DNA from: Chromera velia
Taxonomy: Eukaryota; Sar; Chromeraceae
Length of the DNA: 22,697 nt
Direction: 5' to 3'
NCBI GenBank assembly: GCA_018398765.1
Contig: JAHBMJ010001848.1
Span: 1-22,697, forward strand
Under the pieces are notes generated by a model. It had not been told where the DNA came from. It searched no databases and was given only the letters and a program-made list of their open reading frames with translations. The translations under genes and the position numbers were made by a program. Positions 9,503 through 18,677 of this stretch are shown here, piece after piece (position 1 is the first letter of the stretch; every line of letters starts with the position of its first letter).

Positions 9503-10302
9503 TGTTCCGGCTCCTCTGGACTCAGTAGGTCAGACGAAGCCGAAACAGAAGAATAGAACTAGAATTGGAGTTGAATATATCTTTTAATTATTCACTCAGT
9601 GTTATTGAAGTCAGTGAAGGTCGGTTCAGATCGCTTCAAGTCAATTCTTCCAGAAGGTAAGTCAACTCGATTTGGGATTCAATTCTGTTACTCCGACGTC
9701 AAGTTTTTAATCGATTCTTTCTTTTCTTTTTTTCTAAAGTTGCATTTTATGCTTGTTTCCTGCAAAGGTTGCCAATTGTGAAAGTGTATCAATTGTTAAA
9801 GTGTATCATGTTTGACAGACTTTCATTTTTGAAAGTGTATCAAGTTTGACATACTTTGCCTTAACCAATACAGAACCGATTAATTGGCTTTGTATCGGTG
9901 TATCATCAGACTCATTGCTTAACCTTCTATCAATCTATTTTCTGTCTTTCTTATTAACTCTATTGCTTTTTTTTTTACTCAAGCTTTTTAACCTTATTTC
10001 TTTTATCAGCTTTCTGATATCGTCTGACTTATTTCTTTTATACCGAGTGTTTAATTCATTTCCATCCATTCTCTACCAATCTTCCATCAAGGTAAACCCC
10101 CTTTACTGTATATCAGCCCTATAAGACCTTGCCTCTTACATTCCGATTGATCTTTCTCCATGACTTCTTAATCTATTATTCCTGTTGCTCAATTTAATAA
10201 CTAAATATTTACTTAACAAAATAAGACTAGTCTATGTCGTTCTTACTAGCCTTCAATCTAAAAACCTAACTTCATTCTGTTGCCTATAACTTCAACAGAA
10301 CA
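9503..10302 (-). repeat. Complete 800-bp LTR, minus orientation, same family as 6415-7214
   Basis: The reverse complement begins TGTTCTGTTGAAG at 10302 and ends CGGAACA at 9503. It matches the plus-orientation LTR along its whole length with roughly 20 differences by eye. No polypurine tract precedes its start, so this end faces unrelated DNA. That fits a 5' LTR or a solo LTR. Flanks (GTATAC on the left, GTATG on the right) share GTAT but offset, so no clean target-site duplication is evident. Confidence 0.9.
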
Positions 10303-10320
10303 GTATGTCCTATATGTAAA

Positions 10321-10397
10321 CGCATGTCAGCGCAGTCCGTAGAGCAGATACCTCGACGCTGGTCATCCCCGGTTCTACTCCTCGGCCGTTGCCTTTT
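10321..10397 (+). ncRNA. tRNA-like Pol III sequence (degenerate tRNA or SINE head) next to the LTR
   Basis: AGCGCAGTCCGTAGAGC at 10329-10345 resembles a tRNA A box and D arm; the D stem GCGC/GAGC pairs at three of four positions. GGTTCTACTCC at 10371-10381 fits the B box and T loop. TTTT at 10394-10397 could end Pol III transcription. The acceptor, anticodon and T stems pair poorly: GATACC/GGTcATC needs a bulge and an 8-base loop. It is therefore unlikely to be a working tRNA. It starts about 18 bp beyond the LTR edge. Confidence 0.4.
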
Positions 10398-11228
10398 ACC
10401 GAATCTTTCGCAATTAATTTGTTGGTCTAACTCCTTCAGAGACGGCAAAAATAAAGTTTGTGCATAGAGTAAAACAGAGGGCCTGAGAACTATCAGAAAT
10501 TCATATAATTAAAAATTCTGGGTGCACGTGATTGAGGGTTTTGTTATATATGTTGTGTTCCCATATATAAGGGGTGAATCTAGCCTAGTAATTCTAGTTT
10601 GCATGTCAGAAGGTCTAAAAACAAGTCTGCTTATCGATAACTTTCTATGCTTAGCATATCACTGCAGGGTAAAAAAACTAAATAGAGAGAGGAAAGATAG
10701 CTGGTTGGACGCAGGTTCATTGTTATATACATGATTTTTAAGTACCACTTCATGAGTGAACACTAGTAAACACTGAAAAAGCTAACCTGAGGGTGAATGG
10801 TTCTGTTTCTGTAAAAAAAAAATTTAAATATACTGATCATCACGTTATCAGTGCATGTAAACTTGTCACGTTAAAGTTATATACATATACACACCATAAG
10901 ATGTACAGTACTATGTATCTATCTTCAGTTAATAATTGTAATTTCCTAGTAATTCACTCACGAAAATCTTCTATAAAATTAATATTTTTTATATATGTGC
11001 ATGCATAAAAGACGAAGCAAGGCTTGTAAATGTAGATGGGCTAAAAAGTGAGATAAAGTTACTATACAAAAATACGTGTACAGCAGGGCAAGGCAGAGTA
11101 CAGCAGAGTATAGGCCTGAATACCATATCGAACGAGATCACGCCAGGCCCTATGGACACCCGTTCACTGCAGGCAAGAAACAGACCAAGTAGAGCCAGAC
11201 AAGAGATTAGAGATGAGAATCAAGCTAA
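10398..11228. other. AT-rich stretch, nothing recognised
   Basis: Composition is AT-rich with many stops in all frames. The longest ORFs are about 70 codons and carry no recognisable motif. No LTR, repeat array or splice-site-bounded exon stands out. Confidence 0.6.
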
Positions 11229-11606
11229 ATGGCAGAGAATGCTTTATCTAAAGCCATGTATCTTTTTTCGGTGCGTGCATTGAGTGCTTGCATGTGTCCC
11301 GGCTCATGGGACGCAAAGGTTGGGAGAGAGAGAATCCCTGATGAATCAATTAAGGTGTCGTTCTCAAAGAATGAGCAGGGGAAGATATTGGTTTCACAAT
11401 GCATGCGGATGTGGGTGCACACATGCAGATTGAGCAAGCAATCGACAATGCCGAACTTGACTGTGGGTGCGCCGCTTCTCCACTTCTCTCACTCGTGGAC
11501 ACTGTCGACATGTCAGGATGTACCGCACTCAAGTCATGTGCACGTTGGAACTAAACAACCTGAAACAAGTAAGAAAAGAAACGAGCAGCACGATACAGAG
11601 CAAGCC

Positions 11607-11666
11607 AGACAGAGAGACAGACAGACAGACAGACAGACAGGCAGACAGACGGATAGACAGACAGAG
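11607..11666. repeat. (GACA)n microsatellite
   Basis: A run of GACA/AGAC repeats with a few interruptions (GGCAGAC, GGATAGAC). Surrounding ORFs in several frames owe their Asp/Arg/Gln/Thr or Cys/Leu/Ser/Val content to it. Confidence 0.95.
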
Positions 11667-12044
11667 ATGTAGATAGACACATTTGCTGCGGACTGGAGAT
11701 TTACAAAGGAATTTATTCGGGAGTTTTCACTGACGTCTCTCGGGCTTTCCGTGAGGTCCCGTTGAAGTGCCTTGAGTGTCCAATCAATGCATGCGGTCCT
11801 GCGATTGGAACCATCCGCACGGACGTCTCTCTCCACACACGGGCCCACCCATTGGAAAGGGAGGGGAACCAATACTCCTGTGTGCATGGAGACGTGATGA
11901 CATTGAGAGAAGAGAAATGCTATGCCTCAACTCTGCATACCACGCTGATACATCGAGGCATTGCCAATGGCTGCTTCCATCTGTGTCGAGCGAACTCCTC
12001 ACGGCCCGGGCCCACAGTGCTACCTCAAACAACCCGGCCCTGGG

Positions 12045-12359
12045 TCAAACAACTACGATCGAGCAGCCTTCTAAACGAAGAAGATGAGGGAGAGAGAGAG
12101 GAGTTCGGCGGCATCCACGAGTCTCTTCTCTCGAAAAAACCTGTGGACAATCAAAACGAACACACAGATTGGGGCCGAGAGTTTCCGAGGAAATGGAAAG
12201 GGAAACATACAGATGCATCTTTACATGCACACAAGCAAGCAGATACAAAAAGATCGGCAGACCTCAGAGAAAGGGGAGGCCCCCTCGCACAACGAGCAAT
12301 CATGCAACACAGACATTGAGCGTGACACAGGAAGGTGCCCTCACGCATGCGTGCGTGCG

Positions 12360-12419
<60 letters not shown>

Positions 12420-12509
12420 TGAGGGAGAGAGAGAGAGAGAGAGAGAGAAAATGAGAGAGAGAGTATGTGTGTGTGTGTTTCTGTATGGCAGAGAGAGAGA
12501 GGGAGGGAC

Positions 12510-12551
<42 letters not shown>

Positions 12552-12560
12552 ATACATACA

Positions 12561-12629
<69 letters not shown>

Positions 12630-12952
12630 AAAGAAAGAAACGAGAAGGACAGGATGGTTTGCGTACCAGCTCGATGAGCGTTGTTTCGGCTTCCTCACGT
12701 GACACGCTGACGGTCTCCATCAAGAACGCCAAGCAGGCGACTCCCCTCCCCTCTTCAGACAGAGACCGAAACTGAGAAGAAGGAGACCGCGGCAAACGAT
12801 CAATTGTCCCAGGCTTGATTGGGGTCTATATTCGAGTTTTGCTTCCGAAAAGAGATGACAGCCTTCTCACTAGGAGGAGACTGCTGCGCTTTCAAACCGC
12901 TTCTGGTTGAGGAGGACAAGGCTCTGCGAAGGGGCCCACTCGGTTGGCGACT
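12045..12952 (-). CDS. Candidate small spliced gene on the minus strand (two good exons, one doubtful)
   Basis: I do not recognise the product. Reading the minus strand, one exon spans 12952-12882 after TTGCCTGCCCCAG and codes EWAPSQSLVLLNQKRFESAA, ending in phase 0 before GTCTCC. A 110-nt intron ends in a pyrimidine tract (CTCCTTCTTCTCAG). The next exon, 12771-12667, is 105 nt in phase 0 on both sides and contains VACLAFLMETVSVSREEAE; it ends before GTACGC. A doubtful last exon, 12140-12045, follows GATTGTCCACAG and ends in TGA; all three of its frames are open, so phase does not prove it. The proposed last intron would contain the GT/GA/CA microsatellites. The gene probably begins further right, beyond the ATCA microsatellite. 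Support rests on splice sites, phase and residue composition only. Confidence 0.35.
12345..12628. repeat. Compound GT / GA / CA microsatellite with inverted halves
   Basis: In order: GCGTGCGTGTGTGC and a GT run to about 12394, GA runs (12395-12462), a short GT run, GA, a CA run (about 12511-12545), ACATACATAC, a second CA run to about 12578, then GA with a short A run. GT on the left is complementary to CA on the right, so the strand can fold back; GT/CA runs can adopt Z-DNA. All long ORFs here are artefacts of the repeats. Confidence 0.97.
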
Positions 12953-12980
12953 CTGGGGCAGGCAAGTCTGCCAGTCGCAG

Positions 12981-13023
<43 letters not shown>
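12981..13023. repeat. (ATCA)n microsatellite
   Basis: About eleven tandem ATCA units precede ATCGACCGG. It lies just upstream, on the minus strand, of the candidate exon 12952-12882. Confidence 0.97.
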
Positions 13024-13024
<1 letters not shown>

Positions 13025-13051
13025 ACCGGTGTCCCCACCGACCCGATCCCT

Positions 13052-13269
13052 CAGGCGGCCGCCCGGCCTCCACCCTCGCCACCGACCTGGGTGCTGTTGA
13101 CTCGAGGGCCTGAGGGGCTTCCTTTTCAGTTCGTTCTTCACGTCGATTCTTTTGTTAACCGGCCACTGAGAAAAAAAAAAATGAAGAAGAGAAGAAGAGG
13201 TATGAATAGTGAGATCGTTTCTTTCAGTTAGTCGGCACTTCCGTTCCGCTCTCGACGTAAAGCAACAGA
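13052..13269. repeat. Dispersed repeat family, copy C (right part only, with an insertion)
   Basis: It shares CAGGCGGCCGCCCGGCCT, then CACCGACCTGGGTGCTGTTG, GAGGGCCTGAGGGGCTTCC and CTTCACGTC with the copy at 13501-13855. It also shares the end (CGGCACTTnnGTTCCGCTCTCGA). About 75-80 bp, including an A-run and TTTCAGTTAG, interrupts it after AACCGGC. The left part of the family unit is missing here. Confidence 0.8.
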
Positions 13270-13500
13270 AGGTGGCAGATCGACCGGGCCCCAAACGACG
13301 ACTGAGCAACCTGTCAAAAGGGACTCTTCTCCTTCTCTTTTCTCTTTTCACCGTTGTGCGTGACCATGTATCCCCGTGCATGTGTAGATGGGCACAAAAC
13401 AAAACAATTGCACAAATCCCCTTCGACCCCATGCATGCTCTGGACTGAGAGCTGCAAAAATCGTTCTTTCCCCTTGGCTGTCAGCAAACGACTGCAGGGA

Positions 13501-13855
13501 ATGCCAGTGTATGGCAGGGCTGGACATCCTGCTCACATCTTTCACTGCAGGGGACAGTTGGCCAGATTTGTGGTTTTTCTCTTCCTCCTTCAATAATCAA
13601 ATACTGCACTGGCGGTTGGTTCTGCCTTCTTTTGTACCAGTTATTCCTTCAATCACGCATCGAAACAGCCAGTCAATCCCAGAACGAGAGGCAAACAGCC
13701 AGAAAATCCCCTAGGCGGCCGCCCGGCCTTCACCCTCACCACCGACCTGGGTGCTGTTGACTCGAGGGCCTGAGGGGCTTCCTTTTCAGTTCGTTCTTCA
13801 CGTCAATCCTTTTGTCAACCGGCACTTTTGTTCCGCTCTCGATGTAAAGCGACAG
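13501..13855. repeat. Dispersed repeat family, copy A (fullest copy)
   Basis: It starts ATGCCAGTGTATGGCAGGGCTGG and matches the copy at 16113-16512 through TCTTCCTCCTTCAATAATCAAAT, the 30-bp word AGTCAATCCCAGAACGAGAGGCAAAC (one unit plus a partial) and the GACCTGGGTG block. It then continues as in copy C. No obvious terminal inverted repeats or target-site duplications are visible. Confidence 0.85.
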
Positions 13856-16112
13856 GGAAGCATGCATACAATTGTCAAATGAAATTAATGAAGACCAGTG
13901 AAAAGCGTCGATGGTTTGCATGCAAATGCGAAAGTTGGACCGGGTCACAAGCAGCTGTACTTCGTTTTATCTTACAGAGCTTTTTCTTTCAAAGGCATCT
14001 CAAAAGATAGACTTACATGCATGTGTGAAGGCTCATGTGTGCGTGAAGGACAGAAAAGCGACATGCCTCTGCCTCTCCATGTACATCGAGCACCTCCTCA
14101 CACTGAATGGTTGATCGATGCAAGCGACAGTGAGCATCGACTTTATTTCATGCAGCACCTCCAGCAGGCGCGAAGCAGTGCTTGATCAAACACCTTTCTT
14201 TTCTCTCGATGATGCTTGATTTGTATTTGATTTATACAGACAAACAGTGTCGAGAAGAGAGAGAAACATGAAAGGAAAGAGAACGAGAAAGAGAACGAGA
14301 AATAGAAAATGCATACGAGGCACAGAGAGGGAATTAAGATAAATGGAGCTAAGAAATCTCCAGACTCCTTTCGACTCACTCCCCTCCTTTTCTCTTCTCT
14401 TCATTTTTGTGAATGACGGAGTGGTTTCCACCTTTAAAATTTCCTTCGAGATCCTCGGTAGGATTTATTTTGCTAGTTCACTCGCACGAGAGCACATCCT
14501 GACTGGATGAAGAGAAAGGAAGAGGGGAAAAGGGAAGCAAGATCGAAGCAAAGACTGCAAGATCATTGTTTACCTCCAAGCATTACTGAGCTCAGAGATT
14601 GTTGGACGAGGATGAGAATGCTGTCTGTGCATATGAGTACTGCATCAAACGAAGCCCCCCCAAGGATCGCAAAGTCCTTTCGCAGGCTACTTGCACGCAT
14701 GCACGATCCGGCAGAGTGTCAGGCTAAGCTTTTGAGCCGCCTGTTCATGCCTTCACCTGCGGTCACACCGGCATTTACTCGGGCGGATGGAGTGCACAAT
14801 GGAATAAAAAGATCTATAAAATCGGGGAAAGCCTTTTTTCATCAACTCATGGCAGCGCATGAATGTATACTCTATGAGCATCGGGTCACGCACGAAGGTT
14901 GTTCGAGCTGCATGTGCAGGCAGTAGAAAGAAACCGCATGCAGTCATTTCATTGTCTTGGCGCAGCCTGAGAAGATCTCGACTGGCAGCATTAAATAAAT
15001 AATCAACCCCCCGATCACCCCAAAGAGTGCATCTCTTCAAAAGAGATCACAAAGCCCCCCTCCCGTATTGTCTTTGAAACACCTTAAGACGTTCCTTTCC
15101 ACCTTCAGAGACTGACTCCTGGGAACGAAGAAGAGCGCGGAGGAAAAACGACAGGAAGAGGAAGAGGAATGCAGAAGGGAGAAGGTGTCAACGGTTGGGA
15201 GCGATTTCCCTTTCTCTGAGAAAAAGATGGCAATGGAGGAATCTATGCATGGACCTTCTTTTCGCCTGCCCCTTCGTCCTCCCCTCTCCGCGTGAACGGG
15301 CCGGGGGCCCCTGTCAGCTCCTGACACCTTTCTTTTCTCGGGCCCCTATTACTTTCTACTTTCCTCTTTCTCTCCCGCCACAGGTGACACCCGCTGTGAA
15401 GACGTTTTCAAGCGTCTGCCTTCTTGTTCTCACCGCTGACCCCTAAGTTGAGTCGGAGGCTTTGTACTTGGATCTACAGGACTGTGTTTTTGCTTTGAAC
15501 CAACAGAATCCAATGTATCCAAAGACTCTATGTATGAACATGCACCTGCGTAACGCGTGCAGTTCTGAGACCCCTCAAAGGGCCAAGCCCCTCATTCTTT
15601 CCCATCGTCAATTTTCTCCCCCTTTCCTTCTGTCGTTTAATTTGTTAGTGTCTCCACTGAGCACCTGGTCGATCCGGCACACGAGAGGAACCTCCCGCAT
15701 TCCGCTTGCCCCCAAAGACCCGTGCAGTGCCTCCGTCCTCTGTTCTTTGTTGTGCTGACTGCACCTCTGTGCTGGATGCTAGACACTCTTTGGAAGGTGT
15801 GTGTCCGCCGACAGTTTTTAGAGGCCGCAAAGGTGGAGGCTGTTTTGCTCTGCTCAATGGAGGTCTCAGGGGGTTCGAATCCCTTCCTCTGCAAAAAGAA
15901 ATTTGCATATGTATCAAATATTGAGGGGTATGTTTTTGAGGCAGGATTGACGTCAAAAACAGGAATCAATAATTTCAAAAAAAATGGAAATGAGAAAGGA
16001 AAACTGTCTGGCTTAGGAATCTGCGGGCAACAGTTCCTTACGATGCTGTCCCTCGACGCAACTGCCCACCTTTTTTTTGCGACGCCGCTCGTCGACTTTT
16101 GTACCAGTAAGT
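13856..16112. other. No gene established; one ORF and one terminal-exon candidate noted
   Basis: A plus-strand ORF at 14507-14926 (139 codons) has mixed composition but no motif, splice support or upstream signals, so it is not called. On the minus strand, a pyrimidine-rich acceptor (CTTCTTCGTTCCCAG) at about 15119 opens a 23-codon segment (ESVSEGGKERLKVFQRQY, then a few residues) ending in TGA at 15047. It could be a last exon, with no partner found. GA-rich runs occur near 14240-14330. Confidence 0.35.
15790..15893 (+). ncRNA. tRNA-derived sequence with an intact T-arm (probably a pseudogene)
   Basis: GGGGGTTCGAATCCCTT at 15869-15885 is a clear T stem and loop with the B box GGTTCGAATCC at 15872, followed by CCTCTGCA, which looks like an acceptor 3' strand plus discriminator. 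Upstream, TGTCCGCCGACAG near 15804 weakly recalls a serine/leucine type A box. No GCAGAGG acceptor partner is present at the right distance and the anticodon arm does not close. It is probably a tRNA remnant or tRNA-derived repeat. Confidence 0.35.
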
Positions 16113-16512
16113 ATGCCAGTGTATGGCAGGGCTGGACGTCCCGCTCACATCTTTGACTGCAGGGGAGAGTTGACCAGATTTGTGATTTTTCTCTTCCTCC
16201 TTCAATAATCAAATATTGCACTGGTGGTTGGTTCTGCCTTCTTGTGTACCACTTACTGCTTCAATCATGCATCGAAACAGCCAGTCAATCCCAGAACGAG
16301 AGGCAAACAGCCAGTCAATCCCAGTCTGAGAACGAGAGGCAAACAGGCAGTCAATCCCAGAACGAGAGGCAAACAGCCAGTCAATCCCAGAACGAGGGCA
16401 AAAAACCAGTCAATCCCAGAACGAGAGGCAAACAGCCAGAAAGTCCCACAGACGCCCGCCCAGCCTTCACCCTTGCCACCGACCTGGGTGTTGTTGACTC
16501 GAGGGCCTGAGG
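16113..16512. repeat. Dispersed repeat family, copy B, with expanded internal 30-bp array
   Basis: It shares the left part of copy A (ATGCCAGTGTATGGCAGGGCTGG through TTCAATCATGCATCGAAACAG) and the GACCTGGGTG...GAGGGCCTGAGG block, then diverges at 16512. The internal word found about 1.5 times in copy A is expanded here. Confidence 0.85.
16279..16440. repeat. 30-bp tandem array, about five units
   Basis: The unit CAGTCAATCCCAGAACGAGA plus GGCAAACAGC repeats about five times. One unit is 36 bp through an extra TCTGAG-like insertion and one has a small deletion (GAGGGCAAAAAA). The plus strand reads as an Asn-Pro-Arg-Thr-Arg-Gly-Lys-Gln repeat, which reflects the tandem unit and is not evidence of a gene. 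Confidence 0.92.
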
Positions 16513-17194
16513 TCACACTGTGATCCGGATCGGTCGATCGATGCCGGTGAAGTGAAGTGGCGGGGGAACGAAAGAGGAAGCGAGCGACGGGCGGCAACTC
16601 AAGCGTACGAGCAGATAAAATTTGTGGGAACTCTGTAGAAGCCCAGGGAAGCGATGATGGTCAAAGGAGTTGCTGGCCGCAAGCACCCGTGAATGACTGA
16701 AGTGTTTGAGCGTGTGAAGTGTGTGTGCCGTCTACTGGGAGGGGCAGAAGAGACGGGGGGAGATAGACAAGTCGGGTGGGAGTGCATCAAGAATGCAGCC
16801 TGTGCAGCACAGATGATGTTGCCGCGCCGCCATACTTGTAAACACCGTCGGCGGCCTTCATGCTTTTTTGTCTCACAGCGGCATCATCCGCTCACGCTCG
16901 AATGCGTGTCCTGCAGGCGTGGAATAAAAAGCAGATTTTGACTCCACATGCATTCGAGATGGGGCGGCATTGGGGGAAAGCGCAGCAAGTCAAAAGAGAA
17001 AAAAAAATCAGGGGGAAAAAATGGAGGGGGAGAAAAGCGGACGGAACAAAAAGAAAGAATGAGGAAAACACGAGGAACAAACGAAACAGAGAAAGAACGG
17101 CTGTACGCTAGACCTTCGTTGCGGAAAAAGATGGACTCTCTATGACGGACCTCTTGCAAACAATCATGATCCGTGTGGATGTAAAATCTTCACC
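16513..17194. other. Intergenic, downstream of the minus-strand gene
   Basis: No gene is recognised. 16980-17100 is a purine-rich run (AAAAAAATCAGGGGGAAAAAATGG and similar) that keeps minus-strand frames open with Phe, Ser and Pro codons. It may include the 3' untranslated region of the gene ending at 17195. Confidence 0.5.
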
Positions 17195-18628
17195 TTATTC
17201 AGATCGAGAAACGCATGAGTGCAACACATTAGACCATGAAGCACACAGCTCCCCGGCTAAGTTTCCAAAAAAGTCCGATCCAAACCAGGGGGCAGCAGTT
17301 CTTGGAGGCTGTGGAAGCGATGCGGGTGCTGCAGTGTGTGGTATTCGTTCTGCGACAGAGCCGCATCTGCTTGAATGAGAAGGGGGGGGGCGGGAAGGGG
17401 GGGAACGGGGTCGTCTTTGAGGAGGTGGGTAGTTTTCTTCGAGGTCTTTCCCATCCCTTGCGTTCGGGCGGTACTTGTCCCATTTGGGGTTCGGTCTAAA
17501 ACGGCCAAACTCGGACTCCAGCTCTTCATCTTCTGACTCAGACGGCATGTCGGGATCCCCGTCTACCTCTACAAACAGCCAGGAAGCTGGGAGCGTTTTG
17601 CAGATCCGTGGAGGTGATTGTGGCTGGCTGAGACGTGGCGATCTGCTGACAGAAGAAGTTGGGATCGTATCTTCTCTCAGAAGTTCCCAATCCCAACCTT
17701 CCTCGGAGGTTTCGGAATCGCTGCCGCAGTCTGACTCACTCGGTGTCAAGTCAACCTGCTCCTCGTCAGTGAAAGAGGGGGCGTCGGTCTCTACTGACTC
17801 TACGCGGGGGAAGAGGATCCGGCGTCGTTCGTGCACGTCTCGTCTGTTTCTGAACTCTTCCTCGTCTTCTGCAAATTTGTTGCTTCGACGCCTCCAAGTT
17901 AGAGCAAGTTTCATCATCTTTCTCTCCTCCGCAAGAGCAAGAGCTGCCCCTTTGTTCGAGAGAGGAATTCGATGGGCATGGGATGAATAGTTTGGCACAG
18001 GAGTCTCTTCTTTCTTCTCCTCTGCTGAAGTCTCTGCGCTTCTTTTATGCCCGAAAAGGTCACTGAAAAATGCGGCCACAGCCTGGCCCGACTCCTCAAG
18101 AACACGACCGGTATTCTCCAAGAAGTTTCCACGTTCTCTTTCTTCGGGTTTCTGCCATGCTCTCAATGCAGTCACCAGTTCATGTACCGCTTTGCAAAAG
18201 AATTCTTTTGTGTGTTTGAAATTGTGCTCGAGTACTAAAACATCGCCCGATTTGAGCACCACGTAAAAGGGTTTACTGCGCAACACCCCAATTCCGGTGG
18301 AGCGAAACGGAGACTCTGGAAGTCCGGCATCTCATCCCCACGAGTTGCCAATCTCTGAGACATCTGTGAAAGGAATCTCAATCAGACGACCAGCCATCCG
18401 CGCTTCCTCCTCTGTGTATCGGGGAATGAAAAGTGTCGAATAGAGAATCACTTTGTCGCAGGTCGTAAAAAAGGTCAGACGTTCGAGGAACGAGCAAAAT
18501 CTACTCCCTTTAGACATGTGTGTCTTTGACAGTACAACATTACTTCCAACTGCAAATTTACGGTTACCGAGTGTTTTGGGCTTCAAACTCCCTCTGGCTT
18601 CTCGCGATTCATCCCAGAGAGCCATCAT
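17195..18628 (-). CDS. Acidic Ser/Pro-rich protein with possible PH/GRAM-like N-terminal domain, two exons
   Basis: The product is unknown. On the minus strand, exon 1 runs 18628-18342 and exon 2 runs 18275-17195 (TAA at 17195-17197). A 66-nt intron (GTGGGG...TTGCGCAG) between them removes an in-frame TGA and keeps phase 2. This yields about 455 residues. I chose the ATG at 18628 because a stop lies upstream in frame and TATAAAA sits 43 bp before it; an upstream exon joined near 18700 is also possible. Residues about 35-130 alternate strands and end in a helix (CDKVILYSTLFIPR, GRLIEIPFTDVSEI, KPFYVVLKSGDVLVLEHN, then VHELVTALRAW), the order expected of a PH or GRAM fold. This is a fold guess without a diagnostic motif. 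The rest is charged and probably disordered: acidic stretches (EDEEEF, SESEDEELESE) and a Pro-rich tail (PPSRPPPSH). It is divergent to the pseudokinase gene. Confidence 0.6.
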
Positions 18629-18670
18629 CGTCGCACAACTCGCTACGCTCTCCGAGAATGTCAACAGAGT

Positions 18671-18677
18671 TTTTATA
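18671..18677 (-). promoter_or_regulatory. TATA-like element upstream of the minus-strand gene
   Basis: TATAAAA on the minus strand lies 43 bp before the ATG at 18628, allowing a short 5' untranslated region. If translation starts in an upstream exon, it would be coincidental coding sequence. Confidence 0.3.

Noticed and set aside
6415-10302. A DNA transposon with 800-bp terminal inverted repeats
   Set aside because: The repeats have LTR ends (TGTTC...GAACA), a polypurine tract before one of them and an internal TATA box. The DNA between codes for Gag, not a transposase.
11762-12319. Plus-strand ORF of 185 codons
   Set aside because: It has no recognisable motif, its composition drifts, and it overlaps a candidate minus-strand exon.
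12151-12795. Long ORFs on both strands with His-Thr, Ser-Leu or Cys-Val runs
   Set aside because: They are translations of the GT/GA/CA microsatellite.
16279-16440. CRISPR array
   Set aside because: The units are contiguous tandem repeats without spacers, in eukaryotic DNA with no cas genes.
16224-16523. ORF with an Asn-Pro-Arg-Thr-Arg-Gly-Lys repeat
   Set aside because: It is a product of the 30-bp tandem array inside a dispersed repeat that is non-coding in its other copies.
18332-18334. TGA as selenocysteine or readthrough in the minus-strand gene
   Set aside because: A 66-nt GT-AG intron removes it in phase, which is simpler; no selenocysteine insertion element was recognised.
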